A DNA stretch of 13,637 nt. Source: a bacterium UBP6_UBA1209 (GTDB lineage: Bacteria; UBP6; UBA1177). Where the stretch lies: NCBI GenBank assembly GCA_002309575.1, contig DBXP01000045.1, positions 1 through 13,637 of the forward strand, given 5' to 3'. Below, piece by piece: positions 7,964-13,637 of this stretch. Every line of letters begins with the position of its first letter. Position 1 is the first letter of the stretch. A model generated the notes under the pieces. It saw nothing but the letters and a program-made list of their open reading frames with translations, had not been told where the DNA came from and did no database searches. The position numbers and the translations under genes are program-made.

Positions 7964-10096
7964 TTATTTTCGTTCCAGTTTGAATTCTCCGTTTTCGACG
8001 GTAACGAGGGCTTTGCTCTTCGGCGGAAGTTCACCTTTGAGGATTTCGGTCGCAAGCAGCGTTTCGAGGTTCTTCTCGAGGTAACGCCTGATCGGTCTTG
8101 CGCCGTACTCGGGGTTGAAGGACTCGTCGACGATTTTCTTCATCGCCGCATCGTCGAGCTCGACGCTGAGTTCACGGTCGGCAAGCAGCCTGTTGATGTT
8201 TTTAAGCATCAGGTCGGTGATGGCCTTCAGGTCGTCGTCGTCAAGCGGGTTGAACATCACGATGTCGTCGACACGGTTGATGAATTCCGGCTTGAAGTGA
8301 GCTTTGATCGACTGCATTATCGTCTCCCGGTCGTGGTCGGAGAGTCTGCCACCGCCTGCGTTGATAAGCCCGCTGCCAAGGTTCGACGTCATGATGATGA
8401 TCGTGTTTTTGAACGAAACCGTTCTGCCCTGGCTGTCGGTCAGTCTGCCGTCCTCGAGGATCTGGAGGAGCAGGTTGAAGACCTCGTCGTGAGCCTTTTC
8501 TATCTCATCCAGCAGGACGATGGAGTAGGGTTTTCTCCTGACAGCCTCGGTCAGCTGGCCGCCTTCGTCATATCCGACATATCCGGGAGGCGCACCGATA
8601 AGACGCGAAACCGAGAATTTTTCCATGTACTCGCTCATATCGATCCTTACGATGTTCTCCTCGGTATCGAAGAGCTGACCGGCAAGTTTTTTGGCAAGTT
8701 CGGTTTTGCCGACACCTGTCGGACCGACAAAAATGAACGAGCCGAGCGGTCTGTTGGGTGTCGTGAGACCAGCTCTTGATCTGAGGATGGCGTTGGAGAT
8801 CGTCTCTATCGCCTCGTCCTGGCCGATGATCTGCTCCTTCAGCCGTACCGGAAGCTGCAGGATCCTCTCCTTTTCGGTCTGGGTCATGTTGCTGACCGGA
8901 ATCCCTGTCCAGCGGCTGACAACCTCGGCGATCTGCTTTTCTGTCAGAACTTCGGTGATCATCACGTTTTCGCTGTTGCTCTTTGCCTGAGCCTCGGAAA
9001 GCTCCTTTTCGAGAGAGATAAGCGTGCCGTATTTCAGCTCGCCGACCTTTGCGAAGTCGCCGTTGCGGTTGGCCATCTCGATCTGGCTGTTGACCTGCTC
9101 GATCTTCTGCTTGATACCCTTGATCTTGTCTATGAGGGCCTTCTCGTTTTCCCAGATCTTGTGCTTTTCGTCGTAAAGTTTGCTGATTTCGGCAAGTTTG
9201 GCTTCGAGCTGGCGGATCTCCTCTTTCGTGGCGCCGGAATCCTTTCTGCGGAAGCCTTCGAACTCGATCTGGAGCTGAAGTTTTTTACGCCTGATGTCGT
9301 CAAGCTCGGCCGGCATACTGTCGTTGTCAGTCCTGAGCATAGCGCAGGCCTCGTCGATAAGGTCGATCGACTTGTCCGGCTGGAAACGGTCGGAGATGTA
9401 ACGGCTCGAAAGCTTTACCGCTGCGACGATCGCGCCCTCCGAGATCGTGATCCCGTGGTGGACCTCGAAACGCTCACGCAGACCACGCAGGATCGATATC
9501 GTCTCCTCCTCGTCCGGCGGCTGGATGATAAGCGGCTGGAACCTTCTCTCGAGCGCGGCATCCTTTTCGATGTACTTCCTGTACTCGTCGAGAGTCGTTG
9601 CTCCGATGCAGTGCAGCTCGCCTCGAGCCAGCATGGGTTTCAGCATGTTGGCGGCATCGATACCGTCGCCCTGACCGGTGCCGACGATGGTGTGCAGCTC
9701 ATCGATGAAGAGGATGATTTTGCCGTCCGACTCGCGGACCGCCTCGAGAACGCTCTTCAACCGTTCTTCAAATTCGCCGCGGTACTTCGCTCCGGAGATA
9801 AGCGAACCCATGTTGAGCTCGAAAATCTCCTTTTTCTGCAGGCTTGCGGGCACATCGCCGTTGACGATCCTTCTTGCAAGACCCTCGACGATAGCCGTTT
9901 TGCCGACACCCGGCTGACCGATGATGACCGGGTTGTTTTTGGTTCTTCTCGAAAGGATCCTGATGATCCTCCTGATCTCACCGTCTCTGCCGATCACCGG
10001 GTCAAGTTTGCCCGACCTTGCCAGCTCGACGATGTTTCTTCCGTACTGTTTCCAAGAATCCTTGCTTGGAACTGCATTTTCCTGTCCGTAACTCAT
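7964..10096 (-). CDS. clpB: ClpB disaggregase, short form lacking the N-terminal domain
   Basis: Hexameric AAA+ chaperone that threads aggregated proteins through its pore together with DnaK. The 710-aa product contains NBD1 with Walker A GQPGVGKT (60-67), pore loop KYRG (104-107), Walker B LFIDE (129-133) and ERR arginine fingers (183-185). A full coiled-coil M domain follows (about 265-385), then NBD2 with Walker A GPTGVGKT (458-465), pore loop GYVG (505-508), Walker B LLDE (528-531) and sensor-2 GARPIRR (665-671). The M domain marks it as ClpB, not ClpA or ClpC. Full ClpB proteins are near 860 aa; this one lacks the Clp_N repeats and starts close to where the internal-start form of E. coli ClpB begins. 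It is not a mis-called start: GGAGG lies 6 nt before the ATG and an in-frame TAA lies about 30 nt upstream. Monocistronic. Confidence 0.95.
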   Translation of the reverse strand: MSYGQENAVPSKDSWKQYGRNIVELARSGKLDPVIGRDGEIRRIIRILSRRTKNNPVIIGQPGVGKTAIVEGLARRIVNGDVPASLQKKEIFELNMGSLISGAKYRGEFEERLKSVLEAVRESDGKIILFIDELHTIVGTGQGDGIDAANMLKPMLARGELHCIGATTLDEYRKYIEKDAALERRFQPLIIQPPDEEETISILRGLRERFEVHHGITISEGAIVAAVKLSSRYISDRFQPDKSIDLIDEACAMLRTDNDSMPAELDDIRRKKLQLQIEFEGFRRKDSGATKEEIRQLEAKLAEISKLYDEKHKIWENEKALIDKIKGIKQKIEQVNSQIEMANRNGDFAKVGELKYGTLISLEKELSEAQAKSNSENVMITEVLTEKQIAEVVSRWTGIPVSNMTQTEKERILQLPVRLKEQIIGQDEAIETISNAILRSRAGLTTPNRPLGSFIFVGPTGVGKTELAKKLAGQLFDTEENIVRIDMSEYMEKFSVSRLIGAPPGYVGYDEGGQLTEAVRRKPYSIVLLDEIEKAHDEVFNLLLQILEDGRLTDSQGRTVSFKNTIIIMTSNLGSGLINAGGGRLSDHDRETIMQSIKAHFKPEFINRVDDIVMFNPLDDDDLKAITDLMLKNINRLLADRELSVELDDAAMKKIVDESFNPEYGARPIRRYLEKNLETLLATEILKGELPPKSKALVTVENGEFKLERK

Positions 10097-10125
10097 AATC
10101 TGCCTCCATTTGAAAACTGCATTGA

Positions 10126-10153
10126 TTTATAGGCAGAAATATCTCTCTTCAAG
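10126..10153 (-). promoter_or_regulatory. Probable clpB promoter with upstream A-tract
   Basis: On the minus strand CTTGAAG (10147-10153) is followed by CCTATAAAT, with TATAAA at 10126-10131 (15-16 bp spacing). This reads as a sigma-70 type promoter. CTTGAA and the C-rich start of the -10 also resemble heat-shock sigma-32 sites, though the CCCCAT consensus is not met. A run of nine A (minus strand, 10157-10165) directly upstream looks like an UP element. No CIRCE repeat is present. Confidence 0.5.
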
Positions 10154-10225
10154 ACCTTTTTTTTTAAAATTTTGTGCTTATAACAGATTTATTTCCGCTA
10201 CGTAAAAAAACTTCAGCCTCATAAA

Positions 10226-10239
10226 ATCGCTTTCGCGAT
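10226..10239 (-). other. GNRA-tetraloop hairpin followed by TTTT on the minus strand
   Basis: Read on the minus strand, ATCGC-GAAA-GCGAT is a perfect 5-bp stem capped by a GAAA tetraloop and followed directly by TTTTATG. It could stop leftward transcripts coming from the aldehyde dehydrogenase across the regulator before they reach clpB. The stem is short, so this is only possible. Confidence 0.3.
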
Positions 10240-10249
10240 ACAACTCTTT

Positions 10250-10478
10250 TGTACATGATATTTTTAAAATTACTATAGTTGTTCTTTGATAAAATTAACA
10301 CATGTATTTGACATAAATAGCATTTTGATTAGAGTCATATTGTTTTGACGAGCAGTTGAAAAAATGAGTTATCTCAAATATTTGCCGATTTGGGTAGCTC
10401 CAGGCTTTTGGACGATATCGCAATGCATTGCGGGCAGAGATAGTAACATTTATAAAAGAGGTATCTATATGTACATGA
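10250..10478. repeat. Repeated TGTACATGA motif flanking the regulator leader
   Basis: TGTACATGA occurs at 10250-10258 and again at 10470-10478, the second copy covering the regulator's start codon. The reverse-complement core CATGTA is at 10301-10306. All copies contain or adjoin the palindrome TGTACA or TACATG. The arrangement suits operators of an autoregulated XRE protein, but short AT-rich repeats also arise by chance. Confidence 0.3.
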
Positions 10479-11041
10479 GTATGTCGGAAAAAATAAAACT
10501 AATCAGAAAAAATCTGCATCTACCGCAATGGAAAATCGCGGAGCTCTGCTCTGTCTCCCAATCCTACTGGAGTGAAATAGAGATGGGCGAAAAACAGCCG
10601 AACGGAGCTATAATCCTCACGCTCGTCAGCGATTTCAACGTCAACCCGATGTGGCTTAAAACCGGATTCGGATTTCATTTTTCGAGAGGCTGCCGCATCG
10701 AGAAGGATTGTCCGTTTCAGCATCTGGCGTCATCTTACGAGAGCGATTACCTTGGGGCCGGATCTGTCGGCGAAAAGCGGATCGCCTACAAAGTGGACAG
10801 CGTCAGCGAATTCCCGTTCGCCTTCTTTTTCTGTCCCGGCAGGTTGGGCTTCGAAACAGAGGCGATGGACTGCCTTCTTATCGACACCAAAATCAAGGAG
10901 ATAGACAAAAAGGGTATATTTTTGCTTCAGAGCAGTGAAAAGGGTCATTTCCTCTTTTCTTACGAATATGGCGATAAAAGGCATATCAGCAATGATACAC
11001 TCTGTCTCGGCAAGGTTTTGTTTGTGATAAAAAGGGTATAG
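10469..11041 (+). CDS. XRE-family repressor with degenerate S24-like C-terminal domain
   Basis: A 190-aa DNA-binding protein. Residues 5-66 form a Cro/CI helix-turn-helix: IRKNLHLPQWKIAELCSVSQ then SYWSEIEMGEKQP, and the end motif NPMWLKTGFG typical of CI-like repressors. The C-terminal part (about 95-190) resembles an S24/LexA-type domain (AMDCLLIDTKIKEIDKKGIF, ending LGKVLFVIKRV). The Ser normally placed in the GDSM(E/Y)P signature and the later catalytic Lys are not evident, so self-cleavage is unlikely. ATG 10469 has AGAGGT (10457-10462) 6 nt upstream; an in-frame ATG at 10364 would add 35 residues with no family likeness and no ribosome site. The gene is divergent from clpB and ends 9 bp before the convergent aldehyde dehydrogenase stop. 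Targets are unknown; autoregulation is inferred from nearby repeats. Confidence 0.8.
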   Translation: MYMSMSEKIKLIRKNLHLPQWKIAELCSVSQSYWSEIEMGEKQPNGAIILTLVSDFNVNPMWLKTGFGFHFSRGCRIEKDCPFQHLASSYESDYLGAGSVGEKRIAYKVDSVSEFPFAFFFCPGRLGFETEAMDCLLIDTKIKEIDKKGIFLLQSSEKGHFLFSYEYGDKRHISNDTLCLGKVLFVIKRV

Positions 11042-11050
11042 AGAGCTTGC

Positions 11051-12460
11051 CTAGATCAACTTCCTTATCCATTTGAAAAACCTGTAGGGCATGTATCTGA
11101 ACGGCAGGTCGAAGAGTGTGGGGCTTGCGACGACGGCGCGGCGGTGGGTGAAGGCTTCAAAGCTCAGAACGCCGTGATAGCTGCCCATTCCCGAATTGCC
11201 GACTCCTCCGAAAGGCAGGGCGGCGTTTGCGATGTGCATGATCGTGTCGTTGATGCAGGCTCCGCCGGAGGAGGTTCGGCCGATGATCTTCCAGCCCGAC
11301 TTTTCATCTCCGAAGTAGTAAAGCGCAAGCGGCTTTTCGCGTTCGTTGATATAGTTCACGACCTTGTTTTCGAAGGTGCCGCTGGTGTCGTCAAACGTGA
11401 TGAGCGGGAGGAGCGGGCCGAAGATTTCGGTCGTCAGAAGCGGGGAATCTTCCCTGATATTGTCGATGAGTGTCGGTTCGATGAAGCGCTCTGACGCATC
11501 GGTTCTGCCACCGTAGACGATTTCTCCGCCGGCAAGGTAGCTGCTGACACGTTCAAAAGCTGCATCGTTCACGAGCCTGACGTAGTGCCGGCTCTCTTTG
11601 ATGTCTTCTCCGTGAAGTCTGGCTATCGCGGCGGCGAACTCATGAATGAACTCGGCCTTGACGGCGCTGTGGATCAGAATGTAGTCGGGCGCGATGCAGG
11701 TCTGCCCTCCGTTGACTGTCTTTCCCCAGGCGCAGCGGAGCGCGGCAAGTCTGATATCCGCGGTTTTGTCGATGATGCATGGGCTTTTTCCTCCGAGTTC
11801 GAGGACCATCGGAACCAGGTTTTCCGCTGCGGCAGCCGCGACATTGCGGGCCAGTGCCGGGCTTCCGGTAAAGAAGATCATGTCGAATTTCATCGAAAAG
11901 AGGTGCCTGTTGACTTCGCGGTTCCCCTGAACGACGGCGATGTAATTTTCCGGAAAGATGCTTTTTATCATCTTTTCAACGGCAAGCGAGAGGCTCGGGA
12001 CGTACGGTGAAGGCTTCAGGACCGCCGTGCAGCCTGCTGCAATTGCACCGACAAGCGGATTCAACAGAAGCTGGATAGGGTAGTTCCACGGTGAAACGAT
12101 AAGCGCAGTTCCGAGCGGCTCCCTGACGATGTAGCTTTTTGAGCCGAACAGTGTTATCGGCGTTTTTCTGCGTTCGCGCTTTGACCATCTTCCGATGTTG
12201 CGCAGCGCCTCTCTGATTTCTGCCTTAACAATAGAAATTTCAGTAAGATAGACCTCTTCGTAAGACTTGCGGAGATCATTCAGGATCGCTTCGGCAAGCT
12301 CCTGTTCATGTGTTTCTATGGCGTTGTAAAGGGCTTTCAGGCTGCGTTTTCTGAACCCGGTATCAAGTGTCGCTTCGGTTCTGAAAAAACTTTTTTGCGA
12401 TTCCAGGATGTGATCCAGCTGCTCTGCCGGCGTATTTGTTAAATCCACTGTTCTCTCCAT
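11051..12460 (-). CDS. Family-3 NAD(P)-dependent aldehyde dehydrogenase
   Basis: Oxidises aldehydes, in this family usually medium to long-chain or aromatic, to carboxylic acids. The 469-aa length fits ALDH3-type enzymes, not the roughly 490-500-aa common type. The cofactor fold shows PWNYPIQLLLNPLVGAIAAG (124-143), with Asn126 and Lys149 in VLKPSP. FFTGS (196-200), ELGGKSP with general base Glu221, and GGQTC with catalytic Cys255 follow, then EIFGP (345-349) and LPFGGVGNSGMGSYHG (415-430). The C-terminus is basic and hydrophobic (RFFKWIRKLI) and may lie on the membrane, as in fatty-aldehyde dehydrogenases. The start is ATG 12460: a TTG frame 54 bases upstream coincides with the -35 box of a promoter-like sequence, and the extra residues have no family likeness. 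No strong ribosome site is seen, so the start is less sure than the identity. It has no operon partner. Confidence 0.92.
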   Translation of the reverse strand: MERTVDLTNTPAEQLDHILESQKSFFRTEATLDTGFRKRSLKALYNAIETHEQELAEAILNDLRKSYEEVYLTEISIVKAEIREALRNIGRWSKRERRKTPITLFGSKSYIVREPLGTALIVSPWNYPIQLLLNPLVGAIAAGCTAVLKPSPYVPSLSLAVEKMIKSIFPENYIAVVQGNREVNRHLFSMKFDMIFFTGSPALARNVAAAAAENLVPMVLELGGKSPCIIDKTADIRLAALRCAWGKTVNGGQTCIAPDYILIHSAVKAEFIHEFAAAIARLHGEDIKESRHYVRLVNDAAFERVSSYLAGGEIVYGGRTDASERFIEPTLIDNIREDSPLLTTEIFGPLLPLITFDDTSGTFENKVVNYINEREKPLALYYFGDEKSGWKIIGRTSSGGACINDTIMHIANAALPFGGVGNSGMGSYHGVLSFEAFTHRRAVVASPTLFDLPFRYMPYRFFKWIRKLI

Positions 12461-12486
12461 TTTTACGTTCAGACAATTTCTGGCTG

Positions 12487-12514
12487 AATATAGCAAAAAA
12501 ACGGTGTTTCCCAA
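12487..12514 (-). promoter_or_regulatory. Probable promoter of the aldehyde dehydrogenase gene
   Basis: On the minus strand TTGGGA (12509-12514), 16 bp, TATATT (12487-12492). Transcription would begin near 12480, giving a leader of about 20 nt to ATG 12460. Confidence 0.45.
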
Positions 12515-12602
12515 ATGAAAAAATAATACGGATTAAACTTTATATTTTTATTGATATTGGCAAAAACATGTCTGCGTTTGTTTATCACTATACTTTGTGT
12601 CA

Positions 12603-12621
12603 GCTCCTCCGAAGTGGGAGC
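12603..12621 (+). other. Hairpin in the pyrE upstream region (possible attenuator)
   Basis: GCTCC (12603-12607), a 9-nt loop, GGAGC (12617-12621), followed by a T-rich stretch with TTTG and TTTT runs to 12647. A -10-like TATACT lies at 12589-12594. If transcription starts there, this hairpin would be in the pyrE leader and could act as a terminator or attenuator, as pyrimidine genes often have. The stem is short and the T-run interrupted. Confidence 0.3.
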
Positions 12622-12640
12622 CTTGAGTTTGTTTGCCTTC

Positions 12641-12668
12641 TTGTTTTAAATCCGTTTTTCATTATAGT
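12641..12668 (+). promoter_or_regulatory. Candidate pyrE promoter
   Basis: TTGTTT (12641-12646), 16 bp, TATAGT (12663-12668) on the plus strand, about 33 bp before the pyrE start. The -35 is weak. It would start transcripts near 12675, after the hairpin at 12603-12621, so this promoter and the attenuator reading are alternatives. Confidence 0.35.
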
Positions 12669-12701
12669 TCGGCAACATTAACTTGAGTTTCAGAGGTCAA
12701 A

Positions 12702-13376
12702 ATGAATAACTACAAACATGATTTCATCGACTTTATGGTGAAAAGCGAAGTCCTTACTTTCGGCGATTTTGTCACAAAAAGCGGCAGAAAAACCCCGTTT
12801 TTCGTAAATACCGGCAAATACAGAACGGGCGATCAGATCACGAAACTCGGTGAATTTTACGCCGAATCGATCATGGAGAACACGAAAGGCGAGTTTGATG
12901 TCCTTTTCGGGCCTGCCTACAAGGGGATTCCGCTTGCTGTTTCGGCTTCGATCGCACTCAGCTCGAAATTCGGCAAGAATGTCTCCTTCTGCTTCAACAG
13001 AAAAGAGGTCAAGGATCACGGCGAAGGAGGGAACCTCATCGGCCACAAGCTCCAGAACGGTGACAGAGTCCTCATAATCGAAGACGTCACGACAGCCGGA
13101 ACAAGCATCCGCGAGACTGTTCCGCTCCTCAAGGCGGCGGCAGATATCGAACTTGCGGCGCTTTCGGTTTCGGTCAACAGAATGGAACGCGGGACAGGCG
13201 ACAAAAGCGCACTTGATGAGATCCGTGACGATTTCGGAATGAAAACCTTCTCCATTGTAAACATGGCGGAAGTTGTCGGATACCTCTACGGCCGCAAAAT
13301 CGGCGGCAAAGTCCTCATCGACGATGAAATGAAGTCAAGGATCGAGGATTACTACAAAATCTACGGAGCGAAGTAG
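12702..13376 (+). CDS. pyrE: Orotate phosphoribosyltransferase
   Basis: Joins orotate to PRPP to give orotidine 5'-monophosphate and pyrophosphate in pyrimidine synthesis; cytosolic dimer. The 224-aa protein has FVTKSGRKTPFFVNTGKY (23-40) at the orotate-binding end and GPAYKGIPLA (70-79) after the first core strand. The flexible catalytic loop RKEVKDHGEGG (100-110) has the usual Arg, Lys and His. The PRPP-binding motif VLIIEDVTTAGTS spans 123-135. ATG 12702 has AGAGG 5 nt upstream. The next gene starts directly after the TAG stop, so the two are probably cotranscribed. Length and motifs are complete; only the promoter position is uncertain. Confidence 0.96.
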   Translation: MNNYKHDFIDFMVKSEVLTFGDFVTKSGRKTPFFVNTGKYRTGDQITKLGEFYAESIMENTKGEFDVLFGPAYKGIPLAVSASIALSSKFGKNVSFCFNRKEVKDHGEGGNLIGHKLQNGDRVLIIEDVTTAGTSIRETVPLLKAAADIELAALSVSVNRMERGTGDKSALDEIRDDFGMKTFSIVNMAEVVGYLYGRKIGGKVLIDDEMKSRIEDYYKIYGAK

Positions 13377-13637
13377 ATGATACTCTTCGTCAACGCGTGT
13401 GCGAGACCGGATTCCAGAACATTGCTGCTTGCAAAAAAAGCGGTCCAGACGATCTCCGGTGATTTTGAAATGCTGAATTTGTTTGAGGAAGATCTGGGAC
13501 CTCTGAATTATGATGAGCTTTCAAAGCGTGACAGATTCATAGAAAAAGGCGATTACTCGGACAGAATGTTCCGTTTTGCCAGGCAGTTCAGTGCTGCGGA
13601 CGAGATTGTCATTGCCGCTCCTTACTGGGATCTCTCT
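13377..13637 (+). CDS. NAD(P)H-dependent FMN oxidoreductase, flavodoxin-like fold (3' end outside window)
   Basis: Partial, 87 codons from ATG 13377, open to the window edge. The start opens on the base after the pyrE TAG stop, with GGAG at 13365-13368 inside pyrE. The fragment shows a flavodoxin-2 type N-terminus: strand ILFVNACARPDSRT, where the Ser-Arg-Thr loop binds FMN phosphate, then a helix, a short NLFEEDLGPLNY segment, and FARQFSAADEIVIAAPYWDL, whose APYW loop contacts the flavin ring. Relatives are NAD(P)H quinone reductases and azoreductases. No link to pyrimidine synthesis is evident; the arrangement may be incidental cotranscription. The precise substrate cannot be given from this part. 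Confidence 0.85.
   Translation, partial: MILFVNACARPDSRTLLLAKKAVQTISGDFEMLNLFEEDLGPLNYDELSKRDRFIEKGDYSDRMFRFARQFSAADEIVIAAPYWDLS

Larger units (their letters stand above)
10097..10468. other. AT-rich divergent spacer between clpB and the XRE regulator
   Basis: The spacer is markedly richer in A and T than the flanking genes. It carries the clpB promoter at its left end, a small hairpin at 10226-10239, a consensus -35 box TTGACA at 10308-10313 on the plus strand with no clear -10 at 16-18 bp, and copies of a TACATG core. An open frame runs from ATG 10364 into the regulator, but this part has no ribosome site and reads as non-coding, so I treat it as leader. Confidence 0.6.

Noticed and set aside
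9161..10132. Long open frame on the plus strand opposite clpB
   Set aside because: Antisense shadow of clpB; no recognisable domain, and its end runs through the clpB promoter.
10097..10363. CIRCE or other HrcA operator at clpB
   Set aside because: No TTAGCACTC/GAGTGCTAA inverted repeat was found in the spacer.
10364..10468. N-terminal extension of the XRE protein from ATG 10364
   Set aside because: No ribosome site, no similarity to HTH proteins, AT-rich leader-like sequence; AGAGGT supports ATG 10469.
12436..12681. 81-codon plus-strand frame upstream of pyrE as a leader peptide
   Set aside because: It begins inside the aldehyde dehydrogenase gene, has no ribosome site, and no uracil-sensing run of codons ahead of the hairpin.

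Overview
The window comes from a bacterium of moderate GC content with dense, ordinary gene packing. One gene points to its lineage. The lipoprotein at 6145-7680 combines a Ser-Gly-Asp-Thr-Gly linker, a Cys-rich CTPG/CYxGPxGTxxVG module, MopE-type CDGxDxDCDG motifs and a C-terminal region resembling the 'choice-of-anchor L' domain. That architecture is typical of Myxococcota and other former deltaproteobacteria. A small decayed ORF next to it resembles the DUF1566/Lcl domain, which is abundant in the same groups. The lineage is an inference, not shown by a marker gene.

Layout. 1-297 is the 3' end of a short phosphoglycerate dehydrogenase (serA). After a small intergenic region with an 8-bp repeat comes a tight rightward cluster (482-5105): an exported UshA-like 5'-nucleotidase homologue, ftsH, a GH23 lytic transglycosylase and pgsA. 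The last three overlap by 4 nt at each junction (TTGA, GTGA), so translational coupling is likely. The theme is the cell envelope: membrane proteolysis, peptidoglycan cleavage and phosphatidylglycerol synthesis. Converging on it is a leftward pair, the secreted lipoprotein followed 19 bp later by class II fructose-bisphosphate aldolase (fba). Further right, also leftward, is clpB (7964-10096), encoding a form that starts after the N-terminal domain. An AT-rich 372-bp spacer separates clpB from a rightward XRE-type repressor (10469-11041). A family-3 aldehyde dehydrogenase (11051-12460) runs leftward and is divergent from pyrE (12702-13376). pyrE abuts the 5' end of an NAD(P)H-dependent flavodoxin-fold oxidoreductase that runs off the window.

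Most of this is housekeeping, and no new multi-gene system is evident. The best observation is that the UshA homologue lacks five of the seven expected metal ligands while keeping the catalytic His-Asp pair and every nucleotide-binding residue I could align. It therefore looks like a pseudo-phosphatase that may bind nucleotides. Secondary points are the naturally N-domain-less ClpB, a repressor with an apparently dead S24-like C-terminal domain near a repeated TGTACATGA motif, and the gene remnant at 7751-7897.
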